From positions 1 through 64,000 of the forward strand of contig NZ_BAABKE010000006.1 of NCBI RefSeq assembly GCF_039543665.1: a DNA stretch of 64,000 nt, written 5' to 3'. The notes beneath the pieces were generated by a model. That model saw only the letters and a list, made by a program, of their open reading frames with translations. It did no database searches and was not told the DNA's origin. Below are positions 36,211 through 46,124 of the stretch, in pieces. Made by a program: the position numbers and the translations under genes. The stretch comes from Wohlfahrtiimonas larvae. GTDB lineage: Bacteria > Pseudomonadota > Gammaproteobacteria > Cardiobacteriales > Wohlfahrtiimonadaceae. Position 1 is the first letter of the stretch, and every line of letters begins with the position of its first letter.

Positions 36211-36702
36211 TTAGCGAAATTTCGCGTCTGCTGCGCGATCCTTAGCAATTTGTGGTTCTAAACGATCCCCAAGCGCTAACAGTTTTTCTTTACACATAAT
36301 ATTGTCGCCTTTGGTTTCCATGTGGTAATCAAAAGTACGTGTCAATACGATTGAATCAACAGGACAAGCCTCTTCACACAAACCACAGAATACACATTTG
36401 AATAGATCAATATCGTAACGTGTTGTACGGCGAGTACCATCTGCACGTTCATCTGATTCAATATTAATTGCTTGTGCTGGACATGCTGATTCACACAATT
36501 TACATGCGATACAACGCTCTTCTCCATTTGGATAACGACGCAATGCGTGCAACCCTCTGAAACGTGGAGATTGTGGTGTTTTTTCCTCAGGATAACTGAT
36601 CGTTATCTTTGGACGAAACATATAGCGAAATGTAATCGCTAAGCCTTTTCTTAATTCTAGTAAAGAGAAGGTTGCATAGATAGATTTTAATTTCTTAAAC
36701 AT
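36211..36702 (-). CDS. nuoI: NuoI, complex I 8Fe ferredoxin subunit
   Basis: The 163-residue subunit carries clusters N6a and N6b through two 4Fe-4S motifs, CIACKLCESACP and CVFCGLCEEACP. It passes electrons from NuoG to NuoB at the junction with the membrane. An N-terminal amphipathic helix region precedes the cluster domain. It lies 14 bases after nuoH. Confidence 0.97.
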   Translation of the reverse strand: MFKKLKSIYATFSLLELRKGLAITFRYMFRPKITISYPEEKTPQSPRFRGLHALRRYPNGEERCIACKLCESACPAQAINIESDERADGTRRTTRYDIDLFKCVFCGLCEEACPVDSIVLTRTFDYHMETKGDNIMCKEKLLALGDRLEPQIAKDRAADAKFR

Positions 36703-36716
36703 TGCTAATTCCTACT

Positions 36717-37760
36717 CTATTGAAACCAATAGTTAATGCCGAGCACATACAACACGATCACAAAGAAAATCCAACCGATAGATAGTGGTATGAACACTTT
36801 CCAACCCAAACGCATGATCTGATCATAACGATAGCGAGGGAATGTTGCTCTTAACCAAATGTATGTGAACAAGAAAAATGCCATTTTCATCAACATCCAG
36901 AAAATACCATCTTGACCAATCAATGGAATATTTTGTAAACCAGGGATTCCGCTGAATGGCGATAACCATCCACCAAAGAATAATAGCGATGCCAATGCTG
37001 AAACTAGGATCATATTTGCATATTCAGCCAAGAAGAAACATGCAAATCCTGTGCCTGAGTACTCAACGTGGAAACCTGCAACAATTTCAGATTCACCTTC
37101 CACTAAGTCAAATGGTGCACGGTTTGTTTCAGCAACACCTGCAATAAAGTACAACACAGCCATCGGTAATAATGGGATGAAATACCATCTCAAAATACTC
37201 ATACCTTGCTGACCTTCTACGATTTTCGTGAAATTCAATGAACCTGATAACATCACAACTGTGATCAATGCAAAGCCCATTGCTAATTCATAAGAGATCA
37301 CTTGCGCACCACTTCGAATCGCACTTAACATTGCATATTTAGAGTTAGATGCCCAACCTGCGATGATGATTGCGTAAACCCCCAAAGAGGTCATTGCCAA
37401 AATATATAGCAAACCAGCATCAATATTGGCCCCCACCAAACCATCACCAAAGGGCACAACTGCCCACGCAGCAAACGCTGTTGTTACGATGATGATTGGA
37501 GATAATACAAAAAACACCTTATTTGCAGCAGATGGAATCACCCACTCTTTAAAGATCATTTTAATCAAGTCAGCAAATGGCTGTAGTAAACCAAATGGTC
37601 CTACACGGTTTGGACCTAAACGCGTATGCATTACTGCCAAAACACGACGCTCTGCATATGTCATATATGCAACTGCAATTACCACAGGCAAAACAACTGC
37701 CAACGTTTTCAAAAGCGCCCAAACGAGAGGATAAAAAATAATTGCTTTAATAATTTCCAT
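36717..37760 (-). CDS. nuoH: NuoH, complex I quinone-site membrane subunit
   Basis: The 347-residue membrane protein has about eight helices. AERRVLAVMHTRLGPNRVGPFGLLQP and AGVAETNRAPFDLVEGESE are signatures; the second holds acidic residues near the quinone chamber. It begins three bases after the nuoG stop. Confidence 0.97.
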   Translation of the reverse strand: MEIIKAIIFYPLVWALLKTLAVVLPVVIAVAYMTYAERRVLAVMHTRLGPNRVGPFGLLQPFADLIKMIFKEWVIPSAANKVFFVLSPIIIVTTAFAAWAVVPFGDGLVGANIDAGLLYILAMTSLGVYAIIIAGWASNSKYAMLSAIRSGAQVISYELAMGFALITVVMLSGSLNFTKIVEGQQGMSILRWYFIPLLPMAVLYFIAGVAETNRAPFDLVEGESEIVAGFHVEYSGTGFACFFLAEYANMILVSALASLLFFGGWLSPFSGIPGLQNIPLIGQDGIFWMLMKMAFFLFTYIWLRATFPRYRYDQIMRLGWKVFIPLSIGWIFFVIVLYVLGINYWFQ

Positions 37761-37763
37761 TAT

Positions 37764-40064
37764 TTACCCCTCAATCGCTTCGTAATAATCAATCATTAAA
37801 CCAAACTCCCTTGGAATTCTTAAGCAATTGGCAGCCATTTTTGCTGTTGAACGCACATTGAACTCTTGACCTTCCAAAATCCATTGTGTTTGCTGCACAG
37901 CTTCATTGCCTACAACACGCTTACGTGCTGCCAATGGTGTTGCTTGCAATGCAGGTGCACGACGAACGTAAGCATCTGTCGAATAGATTGATTCCATTGG
38001 TACAGCAACTAAACCTACTTGTTCGGTGGCATTCCAATTTAAATCTGTTGCATATGGCATGAAGTTTGTGTGTGCGTTTGTGACTAATTGCCCCATGCAC
38101 TCTGCTAATACATCTGAGCAATGAATATAATCAAAACCTGAGAATTCAAATTCATTACCTAACACACGTAAGATTTTCCAAAGTGGTTTAGATTCAAAAC
38201 TTGGCTCTGCAGCTGCTTTCACTGTTTGCAATTGTCCTTCCAAATTCATCAAACTACCATCTGTTTCGCCCCAAGCTGCTGTTGGCAAAATAATCGTTGC
38301 AACATCACGCAATACTTCGGAAACAAATGGTGTCATTGCCACAACCAATTCAGCCTGTTTCAATGCTTTCAATACAGATTTGCGCTCAATAAAATCATGC
38401 TCAGGATCAATTGCACCAACCAAGATGTAAGCTTTCAATGGATTTTCGATCATTGCATGCGTATTGCCTTTGGCAACGCCTGTCAATGAAGCACCTGCCA
38501 TATTTGCACCTTCCGCAATATAACCAAATGTACTGTTAGAAATTTCAGCAATATTTTGACAAAGCGCTCGAATCACAGAGAAATCAGGATTAGATACAGC
38601 ATCTTTACCTAATACAATCCACTGCTTATTATCATTGCCAAACATATTTGCGATTTCAATTGATCTCGCATCACTGCTTGCTTTTTCAACAATATTCGCT
38701 AATTCAGGTGCAACAGTTTTTTGCATTTTCTGAGACACTGCAACCAATACATTAGCCAATACATTCACCCATTGATTAGGTGCTGCAATAACTGCTTCTG
38801 TTGGGTGCAATTGATCAGTATCATAAGTATTCAATAATGCAACTTTCGCACCGTTTTTAACAGCTTCACGAATGTCTATTGCCAATACTGGTACTTCCAT
38901 TCTTGGATCAGCACCCACTAAGAAGATGGAATCCAAAGATTTTACATCTTGAATCGCAACGCCAAGCGAACGGAATGCCGGTTCAACTGAATCACTGCTA
39001 AAATCTACTTGTCTAAAGCGAGAATCGATTTTTGTAATACCCAATTGATCAGCTAATTTCTTCGTTAAGAACTGCTCTTCAATTGTCGCAGATGGAGAAA
39101 CAAAAATACCTACTTGATCTGCACCCAATTTTTGTACAGCACCTTCAATTGCCATACGAGTTGCCTTCAAGCCGTTAATCCAATCCACTTGCTCTAAAAC
39201 TTTCTTTTCATTTATGATCATTGGTGATTTTGCACGATCAACACTAAAGTTTGCTTCATAGCTGAAACGATCACGATCTGAGATCCAAACCTGATTAATC
39301 GATTCATTTTCACGTGAAACCACACGAGCAATTTTACCGCGCAATGTATGAATTGAAGTATTTGTCCCTAAGCCATCATGAATACTGACTGAATCATTCT
39401 TTTTATATTCCCAAGGCCTTGCTTGGAATTTAGATGGTTTAGCTGTCAAAGCACCAACAGGACATAAATCAATGATATTACCAGAAACTTCCGATGATAG
39501 AGAATGCTTCACATAAGTTGTAATCTCTAATCTATCACCACGATCAACACCGCCTAACTCACGTAAACCTGCAATTTCTTCACCATAACGCACGCAACGT
39601 GTACATTGAATACAACGATTCATAAATGTTTCTACCAATGGGCCAATATCAATTTTTTCATAATGGCGCTTTGCATCGATATACATTGAATGTTGATTAC
39701 CAAAACCTACAGAATTATCTTGTAATTCACACTCACCACCTTGATCACATACAGGGCAATCTAGTGGGTGATTAATTAACAAAAATTCCATAACTGCTTT
39801 TTGTGCAGCACGCGCTTTTTCATTGCGTGTACGAATAATCATGCCATCTGATACTTGCGTTGCACATGCAGGCATTGGCTTAGGCATTCTTTCAATATCC
39901 ACCAAGCACATACGACAACTTGCTGCGATGGATAATTTATCGTGATAGCAAAAACGTGGAATTGGTACGCCTACTTCATCTGCAACCTCAATCACAGAAC
40001 GCCCTGCTTCTACATCATATTGTTTGCCATCTATTTCGATAGAGAGCATTTGTTTATCAGTCAT
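37764..40064 (-). CDS. nuoG: NuoG, complex I Fe-S subunit
   Basis: The 766-residue subunit has an N-terminal [2Fe-2S] domain (RFCYHDKLSIAASCRMCLV), a His-Cys3 cluster motif (HPLDCPVCDQGGECELQD), a 4Fe-4S motif (CIQCTRCVRYGEE), then a molybdopterin-oxidoreductase-like region without visible cofactor residues. It holds clusters N1b, N4 and N5. The ATG at 40062-40064 has AAGGAG seven bases upstream; the frame extends 60 bases further without such a site. It overlaps nuoF by eight bases. Confidence 0.96.
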   Translation of the reverse strand: MTDKQMLSIEIDGKQYDVEAGRSVIEVADEVGVPIPRFCYHDKLSIAASCRMCLVDIERMPKPMPACATQVSDGMIIRTRNEKARAAQKAVMEFLLINHPLDCPVCDQGGECELQDNSVGFGNQHSMYIDAKRHYEKIDIGPLVETFMNRCIQCTRCVRYGEEIAGLRELGGVDRGDRLEITTYVKHSLSSEVSGNIIDLCPVGALTAKPSKFQARPWEYKKNDSVSIHDGLGTNTSIHTLRGKIARVVSRENESINQVWISDRDRFSYEANFSVDRAKSPMIINEKKVLEQVDWINGLKATRMAIEGAVQKLGADQVGIFVSPSATIEEQFLTKKLADQLGITKIDSRFRQVDFSSDSVEPAFRSLGVAIQDVKSLDSIFLVGADPRMEVPVLAIDIREAVKNGAKVALLNTYDTDQLHPTEAVIAAPNQWVNVLANVLVAVSQKMQKTVAPELANIVEKASSDARSIEIANMFGNDNKQWIVLGKDAVSNPDFSVIRALCQNIAEISNSTFGYIAEGANMAGASLTGVAKGNTHAMIENPLKAYILVGAIDPEHDFIERKSVLKALKQAELVVAMTPFVSEVLRDVATIILPTAAWGETDGSLMNLEGQLQTVKAAAEPSFESKPLWKILRVLGNEFEFSGFDYIHCSDVLAECMGQLVTNAHTNFMPYATDLNWNATEQVGLVAVPMESIYSTDAYVRRAPALQATPLAARKRVVGNEAVQQTQWILEGQEFNVRSTAKMAANCLRIPREFGLMIDYYEAIEG

Positions 40065-41346
40065 TGCTCGCTCCTTCAACCATAGATCTACCATGTTCAA
40101 TATAATATGCAAATTCATGACCAAAGTGTTTGATGAAACTCAACACTGGCATTGCTGCTGCATCCCCAAGTGCACAAATCGTACGGCCGCCGATATTATT
40201 CGCAATATGCTCTAAACGCTCCATATCTTCAGGAACACCTTTACCTTGCAAAATACGATCAACAACGCGATACAACCAACCTGTACCTTCACGACATGGT
40301 GTACATTGACCACATGATTCGCTGAAATAGAAACGAGATAGGCAACGCAATGCTTTAACCATATCTGTTGTCTCATCCATCACAATGACTGCGCCAGAAC
40401 CTAACATTGATCCTGTCACTTTAGCGATTGAGTCATAATCCATGTTTGCTTGCATCATTAAATCACCTGGAACAACAGGTACTGATGATCCACCTGGAAT
40501 CACAGCTTTTAATTTACGACCTTGCCAAACACCACCACACATATCCAATAATTCAGAGAATGGCGTGCCCATATTGATTTCATAGTTACCTGGTTTTGCA
40601 ACATGACCCGATACTGCAAATAATTTTTGACCACCTGCACCCGGAATACCTAAACCAGAGAACCATTCAGGACCATTACGAATGATGCGACCCACTGATG
40701 ATAATGATTCAGTATTATTAATTGTTGTGGGTTTTCCATATAAACCCACAGCTGCAGGGAATGGTGGTTTGAATCGTGGTTGACCTTTTTTGCCTTCCAA
40801 TGATTCTAGCAATGCCGTTTCTTCACCACAAATATACGCACCCGCACCAATTGCAGGATGAATATCCACAGAAATACCTGTGCCTTTAATATTTTCGCCG
40901 AGTAATCCTGCTGCATATGCTTCATCTAAAGCATTCTGGAAGCGAATCGCTGGCTCATCCAAGAATTCACCACGCATATAGTTATATGAATGGCGTGCAT
41001 TCATTGCATAACTTGCGATTGCCATACCTTCAACCAAAGCATGCGGGTTAAAACGTAAAATATCACGATCTTTACAAGTGCCTGGCTCAGACTCATCCGA
41101 GTTACATACTAAGTAACGAGTGATACCTTCACCTTTTGGCATGAAACTCCATTTCACACCAGTTGGGAAGCCCGCACCACCACGACCGCGAAGCCCTGAA
41201 GCCTTCACCATATCAATCACTTCATCACGACTTAATTCACCGTTGAGAATACGGCGCCATGCGTCATAACCACCTAATTTTTCATAAGTTTTAATCGACC
41301 ACGGCTCATCATGACCAAGTGTAAAATAACAAACTTGATTCATCAT
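40057..41346 (-). CDS. nuoF: NuoF, complex I NADH-binding subunit
   Basis: The 429-residue subunit binds NADH, FMN and cluster N3. GRGGAGFPTGVKWSFMP is the NADH/FMN loop; YICGEETALLESLEGKKGQP lines the flavin; SESCGQCTPCREG holds the cluster. Its ATG shares a base with the nuoE TGA stop. Two adjacent methionines leave the exact start open by one codon. Confidence 0.97.
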   Translation of the reverse strand: MMNQVCYFTLGHDEPWSIKTYEKLGGYDAWRRILNGELSRDEVIDMVKASGLRGRGGAGFPTGVKWSFMPKGEGITRYLVCNSDESEPGTCKDRDILRFNPHALVEGMAIASYAMNARHSYNYMRGEFLDEPAIRFQNALDEAYAAGLLGENIKGTGISVDIHPAIGAGAYICGEETALLESLEGKKGQPRFKPPFPAAVGLYGKPTTINNTESLSSVGRIIRNGPEWFSGLGIPGAGGQKLFAVSGHVAKPGNYEINMGTPFSELLDMCGGVWQGRKLKAVIPGGSSVPVVPGDLMMQANMDYDSIAKVTGSMLGSGAVIVMDETTDMVKALRCLSRFYFSESCGQCTPCREGTGWLYRVVDRILQGKGVPEDMERLEHIANNIGGRTICALGDAAAMPVLSFIKHFGHEFAYYIEHGRSMVEGASND

Positions 41347-41861
41347 CAGTGTTCACCTTTCTCTGCACTTGCTGCAATTGCATCCAATATTTCATCGATC
41401 TTCTCGATCGTGATATTTTCATAATAGACATGATTGATCTGCATTGCAGGCGCATAACTACAAGCTGCCAAGCATTCTTCTTCTTTCTTCAAGTAGAAAA
41501 CACCATCTTCTGTCGATTCGCCGGCTTTAATGCCAAGCTTATCTTCAACGTGAGCAAGAATTTTCTCACCACCACGCAACATACAAGAAATATTGGTACA
41601 GATCGAAATTGAGTTACGACCACAAGGCTTGGTTTCATACATTGAGTAAAACGTCGCAACTTCATATACAGCAATTGGTGGGATTTCCAAATATTCAGCA
41701 ATCGCATCCATCAACTCTGTTGTCAAATAGCCATTATTATCATGCTGAACTTCTCTTAAAGCAGCTAAAAGCGCAGACTGTTTACGATCTTCTGGGAAAT
41801 GCTTCAACCATTTATCGATCTCTTGTCGTGAACGCTCCGTTAAAATTTCTTTTGCACTCAT
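41346..41861 (-). CDS. nuoE: NuoE, complex I [2Fe-2S] subunit
   Basis: The 171-residue thioredoxin-like protein carries cluster N1a, with cysteines in CTNISCMLRGG and CLAACSYAP. It pairs with NuoF in the NADH dehydrogenase module. It is separated from nuoD by 29 bases, the largest gap within the operon. Confidence 0.96.
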   Translation of the reverse strand: MSAKEILTERSRQEIDKWLKHFPEDRKQSALLAALREVQHDNNGYLTTELMDAIAEYLEIPPIAVYEVATFYSMYETKPCGRNSISICTNISCMLRGGEKILAHVEDKLGIKAGESTEDGVFYLKKEEECLAACSYAPAMQINHVYYENITIEKIDEILDAIAASAEKGEH

Positions 41862-41890
41862 AATCTATGCCTTAATTCAGTTATCTATAT

Positions 41891-43141
41891 TTAACGATCA
41901 ATGTCGCCGAACACCAAGTCCAACGTACCTACAACCGCCACCACATCGCCAAGCATATGACCTTTTGTTAAAGTTTCTAATGCTGCCAAATGTGGAAAAC
42001 CTGCTGGGCGAACTTTTACACGATACGGTTTATTAGCACCATCAGATACAAGATAAACGCCCATTTCACCTTTTGGATGCTCGATCGCTGCGTAAACTTC
42101 CCCCTCAGGAACACAGTAACCTTCTGAATACAATTTAAACTGTTGAATCAAATCTTCCATAGACTCTTTCATTTCAGCACGTTTAGGCGGAGAGACAACG
42201 CTATCTTCTAGCATTACAGGACCAGGATTCTTCTCTAACCAATCAGCACATTGTTTCATGATGCGATTAGATTGGCGCATCTCTTCCCAGCGAACCAAGA
42301 AACGATCATAACAATCGCCTTCTTTGCCGACAGGAATATCAAAGTCTAAATATTCATAAGCTGCATATGGCTGAGTCTTACGTAAATCCCAAGCAACACC
42401 TGAAGCCCGCAGCATTGGCCCTGTTAAGCCTAAATTCATTGCTTCTTCTGCAGTGACTTGGCCAATACCAACAATACGCTGTTTCCAAATGCGATTTTCA
42501 AATAGTAATGTTTTGTACTCTTCTAAATGCTTATCAAAACGTACTGTAAAATCTTTCACAAAATCTAAAAATGATTCACGTGGTTTATTTAAACGATCTA
42601 CTTTCTTTTGATTACGGAATTTATTGACTTCATACTTTGGCATTTCATCAGGGATATCTTTTGCAACACCCCCTGGGCGATAATAAAATTGATGTAAACG
42701 AGCGCCTGTTGCTGCTTCACACATATCCATCAAATCTTCACGATCACGGAAACAGTACAAGAACATTCCCATCGCACCCAAGTCAATACCATGCGCGCCC
42801 AACCACATTAAGTGATTTTGCAAGCGATAGATTTCATCAAATAAAGTACGGATATATTTCGCACGAATTGGTGCTTCAATGCCCAATGCCTTCTCAATTG
42901 CCAATACATAAACGTGTTCATTACACATACAGGATGAGTAATCCATACGGTCCATGTAGCCAATCGATTGATTGTAAGGTTTAGCTTCTGCTAGTTTTTC
43001 AGTACCACGATGCAATAATCCAATATGTGGATCAGCACGCATAATGGTTTCCCCATTCATTTCCAAAATCAAACGCAAAACACCATGCGCTGCAGGATGC
43101 TGAGGACCGAAGTTTAATGTGTAGTTTTCAATATTTGCCAT
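41891..43141 (-). CDS. nuoD: NuoD, complex I 49-kDa type subunit
   Basis: The 416-residue subunit forms the quinone pocket with NuoB and NuoH. NFGPQHPAAHGVLRL, HIGLLHRGTEKL and RLHQFYYRPGGV are diagnostic. It is separate from nuoC, unlike the nuoCD fusion in E. coli; its start overlaps the nuoC stop by one base. Confidence 0.97.
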   Translation of the reverse strand: MANIENYTLNFGPQHPAAHGVLRLILEMNGETIMRADPHIGLLHRGTEKLAEAKPYNQSIGYMDRMDYSSCMCNEHVYVLAIEKALGIEAPIRAKYIRTLFDEIYRLQNHLMWLGAHGIDLGAMGMFLYCFRDREDLMDMCEAATGARLHQFYYRPGGVAKDIPDEMPKYEVNKFRNQKKVDRLNKPRESFLDFVKDFTVRFDKHLEEYKTLLFENRIWKQRIVGIGQVTAEEAMNLGLTGPMLRASGVAWDLRKTQPYAAYEYLDFDIPVGKEGDCYDRFLVRWEEMRQSNRIMKQCADWLEKNPGPVMLEDSVVSPPKRAEMKESMEDLIQQFKLYSEGYCVPEGEVYAAIEHPKGEMGVYLVSDGANKPYRVKVRPAGFPHLAALETLTKGHMLGDVVAVVGTLDLVFGDIDR

Positions 43142-43836
43142 TAGTTCAGCTCCTCTTTACGAATGACACGAGGGATAACCACTCGAGATTCAATACTCAC
43201 AGGCTGATAAACCACTCTCTCTAATTCTGGGTCATACCAAATTTCCACATGACCTGTTAAAGGGAAATCTTTACGTAATGGATGACCAATAAAGCCGTAG
43301 TCCGTTAAAATACGACGTAGATCAGGATGACCATTAAAAATAATGCCGAATAGATCAAATGCTTCACGCTCAAACCAATTCGCACTTTTATAAATATCAT
43401 TCACAGAATCAACCATTGGAAAGTTATCATCTTTCATGAATGTTTTAATGCGAACTCGTGCATTACACTGAATAGATAACAAATGATATACAGCGGCAAA
43501 ACGATTTGGCATTTCTGCATTTTTACGCACTTCATCTAAAGAAGATTCTTTGCGGCCAACGGATGTTTCATGAACAGCTCGACTGAATCCGTGATTACTC
43601 GCTTCGATATCCCACTCAGCAATACCGTAAGCTGCATAGTCAACACCACAAATATCCATTAAATTCTCAAATGGTAATTTATCATTGGTATGCAACAATT
43701 CTATTGTTTCGTGTAAATGATCGCTATCAACAATGATGGTCAATTCATTTCTAGCAATTTTGCTTGAAACAATTCGATCACCCAATACAGACGATAATGT
43801 CGTCAGAATAGTTTCTGGTCGTAAAATAACCGACAT
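43141..43836 (-). CDS. nuoC: NuoC, complex I 30-kDa type subunit
   Basis: The 231-residue subunit has the family signature WFEREAFDLFGIIFNGHPDLRRIL followed by DYGFIGHPLRKDFPLTGHVE. It is a peripheral-arm scaffold subunit beside NuoD. It follows nuoB after nine bases. Confidence 0.97.
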   Translation of the reverse strand: MSVILRPETILTTLSSVLGDRIVSSKIARNELTIIVDSDHLHETIELLHTNDKLPFENLMDICGVDYAAYGIAEWDIEASNHGFSRAVHETSVGRKESSLDEVRKNAEMPNRFAAVYHLLSIQCNARVRIKTFMKDDNFPMVDSVNDIYKSANWFEREAFDLFGIIFNGHPDLRRILTDYGFIGHPLRKDFPLTGHVEIWYDPELERVVYQPVSIESRVVIPRVIRKEELN

Positions 43837-43845
43837 TGGCTCCCC

Positions 43846-44331
43846 CTAGCTTAAACGCGCAATAGTACTTGTACGCTTAATCTTCTTATGCAATTGCAAA
43901 ATACCGTAAATCAATGCTTCAGGTGTTGGTGGACAACCTGGTACATACACATCCACAGGCACAACGCGATCTACACCACGCACAACAGCGTATGAGTAGT
44001 GATAATAGCCCCCGCCATTCGCACATGAACCCATAGATAAAACCCATTTAGGCTCTGGCATTTGATCGTAAACTTTACGTAATGCAACAGCCATTTTATT
44101 TGTCAATGTTCCTGCAACAATCATCAAATCTGATTGGCGCGGAGATGGTCTAAATACAGAGTTACCAAATCTATCCAAATCGTAACGTGCAGCCCCTGTA
44201 TGCATCATCTCAATTGCACAACATGCTAAACCAAAGGTGACAGGCCACAATGAACCTGTTCGAGCCCAGTTAATCGCGCTATCTAATGTTGTGGTGACAA
44301 ATCCTTTGTCTAAAGCGCCTTCTATTCCCAT
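43846..44331 (-). CDS. nuoB: NuoB, complex I N2-cluster subunit
   Basis: The 161-residue subunit holds the terminal cluster N2 with its tandem cysteines (GLACCAIEMM), GSCANGGGYYHYSY and VPGCPPTPEALIYG. I start at the ATG 44329-44331 (MGIEGALDKGFV, usual for the family) with GAGAGGGG upstream, not at the GTG 21 bases earlier. It overlaps nuoA by ten bases. Confidence 0.97.
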   Translation of the reverse strand: MGIEGALDKGFVTTTLDSAINWARTGSLWPVTFGLACCAIEMMHTGAARYDLDRFGNSVFRPSPRQSDLMIVAGTLTNKMAVALRKVYDQMPEPKWVLSMGSCANGGGYYHYSYAVVRGVDRVVPVDVYVPGCPPTPEALIYGILQLHKKIKRTSTIARLS

Positions 44332-44675
44332 TCTAATGCCCCTCTCTTCCACTCATATGCAAATCCCACAACGAGCAAGAATAAGAAAACTGAAACAGCA
44401 GCAATACCAACTATTCCAACCTCACGCCATACAACTGCCCAAGGGATTAAAAATGCTAACTCTAAATCGAAAACTATAAACAAAATCGCCACTAAATAGA
44501 ATCTAACATCAAACTTCATTCGTGCATCTTCAAATGCTTCAAAACCACACTCATAAGGTGAGAGCTTTTCTACACTGTCTTTTTTGGGAGATAGGAAATA
44601 ACCTAAAGCAACTAAGATTATTCCGAAGATGAGGCTGAACCCAATAAACACGAGCACTGGCAAATAATCCATCAT
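44322..44675 (-). CDS. nuoA: NuoA, complex I membrane subunit
   Basis: The 117-residue protein has three membrane helices, with KLSPYECGFEAFEDARMKFDVRFYLVAILFIVFDLE the usual linker and second helix pattern (shown by its ends YECGFEAF and DVRFYLVA). It is the first nuo gene and is preceded by AAGAGGATAA. Confidence 0.96.
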   Translation of the reverse strand: MMDYLPVLVFIGFSLIFGIILVALGYFLSPKKDSVEKLSPYECGFEAFEDARMKFDVRFYLVAILFIVFDLELAFLIPWAVVWREVGIVGIAAVSVFLFLLVVGFAYEWKRGALEWE

Positions 44676-44774
44676 AGCGATTATCCTCTTCTAATAAACA
44701 TCAATTTTGGTGGCAAGTACGCCTTGTAAAAAACCACGATTTAGCATAAAAATCTTTGATCAGGCTAATTGCTT

Positions 44775-44803
44775 ATATTAATTCTAACCAAGAAAGCATT
44801 CAA
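44775..44803 (-). promoter_or_regulatory. Probable promoter of the nuo operon
   Basis: On the minus strand TTGAAT (44798-44803) and TAATAT (44775-44780) are 17 bases apart, with a start near 44768 and a leader of about 93 bases to nuoA. The 192-base gap between nuoA and the M20 gene must also drive the rightward gene. Confidence 0.6.
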
Positions 44804-44867
44804 CTCTTTCGGTTTTTCACGGTACCATATAGTAACAGAAAATAACCTAATTGGGAGCGAGTACAAG

Positions 44868-46070
44868 ATGACCTTACACTTTCTAGACGAAAATCAAGAA
44901 AATATTCAGTGGTTCAAAAAGCATGAAAATGACTTCATTAAATTACGTCAATTTTTTCATGAAAATCCTGAACTCTCTAAAAAAGAGTTTACAACAACCG
45001 ACAAAATCAATGCCCTACTTGAATCATGGGGCATAAAAACTGACCGATCCTTTTTAGAAACTGGTGTAATTGGACTCATTAAAAAAGGTACAAACTCAAA
45101 AAGAATCGGTTTACGCGCGGATATTGATGCACTACCAATTGACGAAAATACAGATCTTATATATAAATCAAAAAAAGCAGGGATAATGCATGCATGTGGT
45201 CATGATGGCCATTTAACGATGCTTCTTTTTGCAGCAAAATATCTAAAAGAAGTGGCTGATTTTGATGGGGAAATTTTATTAATCTTTCAACCAAATGAAG
45301 AAGATAGTGCAGGCGCTCGTGATTTCATCGAAGCCGGGTTATTTAAAAAATATCCTGTCGATGCTGTGTATGCAATGCATAACTTTCCAGGGGCTGAAGT
45401 TGGCTCATTGTTAATCTGTGATGGCCCACAAATGGCTGGTACCGTTGGCATCGAAATCGACATTCATGGTATTGGTTGCCATGCAGCCCATCCTTACAAA
45501 GGTGTTGATCCTATCGTGACTGCAGCACAAGTAATTGTTGCACTTCAATCCATCCCTACCCGAAATATGCCCGCAACTGATAGTGTGATCATAACAATCG
45601 GCACTATTCATGGTGGAACAGCACACAATGTTATTCCTGAAACTGTAAAGCTTACAGGCACCCTTCGTTATTTTGATCCCAAAATTCGAGAACTTACTAA
45701 ACAGCGTATCCGTGAAATTACAGAAGGCATTTGCACAGCTTTCGGTGCACGTGCAGATATTCACTTAGATGATGGCTATATCGCAACTACCAACCATACA
45801 AAAGAAACAGAAATCGCACTAAAAGCTGCTCAAACACTTTTTAAATCTGAAGCTATTTCAACAGAAAAAATACCCTCTATGGGCGCAGAGGATTTTGGCT
45901 TTATGCTAGCAGATCAAAAAGGTGCTTATTTTTATATTGGCAATGGCCCAGATTCTTCAAGTAATAAACTCCACAATGCAGGTTTTGATTTTAATGATCG
46001 CAATTTATTGTATGGTGGTGCTTATTGGGCAACACTCGCACAATATTATTTGAATAACGCACAAAGTTAA
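44868..46070 (+). CDS. M20-family amidohydrolase (N-acyl amino acid hydrolase type)
   Basis: The 400-residue metallopeptidase-like enzyme has the two-metal M20 motifs HACGHDGHL, FQPNEED (with the catalytic Glu pair), AMHNFPG and SMGAEDFGFML, matching the hippurate/N-acetyl amino acid amidohydrolase subfamily. Substrate is likely an N-acyl amino acid, but the exact one is not shown. No signal peptide. I start at 44868 with GGGAG upstream; the reading frame extends 99 bases to the left. It is divergent from nuo. Confidence 0.88.
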   Translation: MTLHFLDENQENIQWFKKHENDFIKLRQFFHENPELSKKEFTTTDKINALLESWGIKTDRSFLETGVIGLIKKGTNSKRIGLRADIDALPIDENTDLIYKSKKAGIMHACGHDGHLTMLLFAAKYLKEVADFDGEILLIFQPNEEDSAGARDFIEAGLFKKYPVDAVYAMHNFPGAEVGSLLICDGPQMAGTVGIEIDIHGIGCHAAHPYKGVDPIVTAAQVIVALQSIPTRNMPATDSVIITIGTIHGGTAHNVIPETVKLTGTLRYFDPKIRELTKQRIREITEGICTAFGARADIHLDDGYIATTNHTKETEIALKAAQTLFKSEAISTEKIPSMGAEDFGFMLADQKGAYFYIGNGPDSSSNKLHNAGFDFNDRNLLYGGAYWATLAQYYLNNAQS

Positions 46071-46124
46071 TAATATGTTAAAATCTATACAACCAATATT
46101 AATATGACTAAATAGCTAACTATT

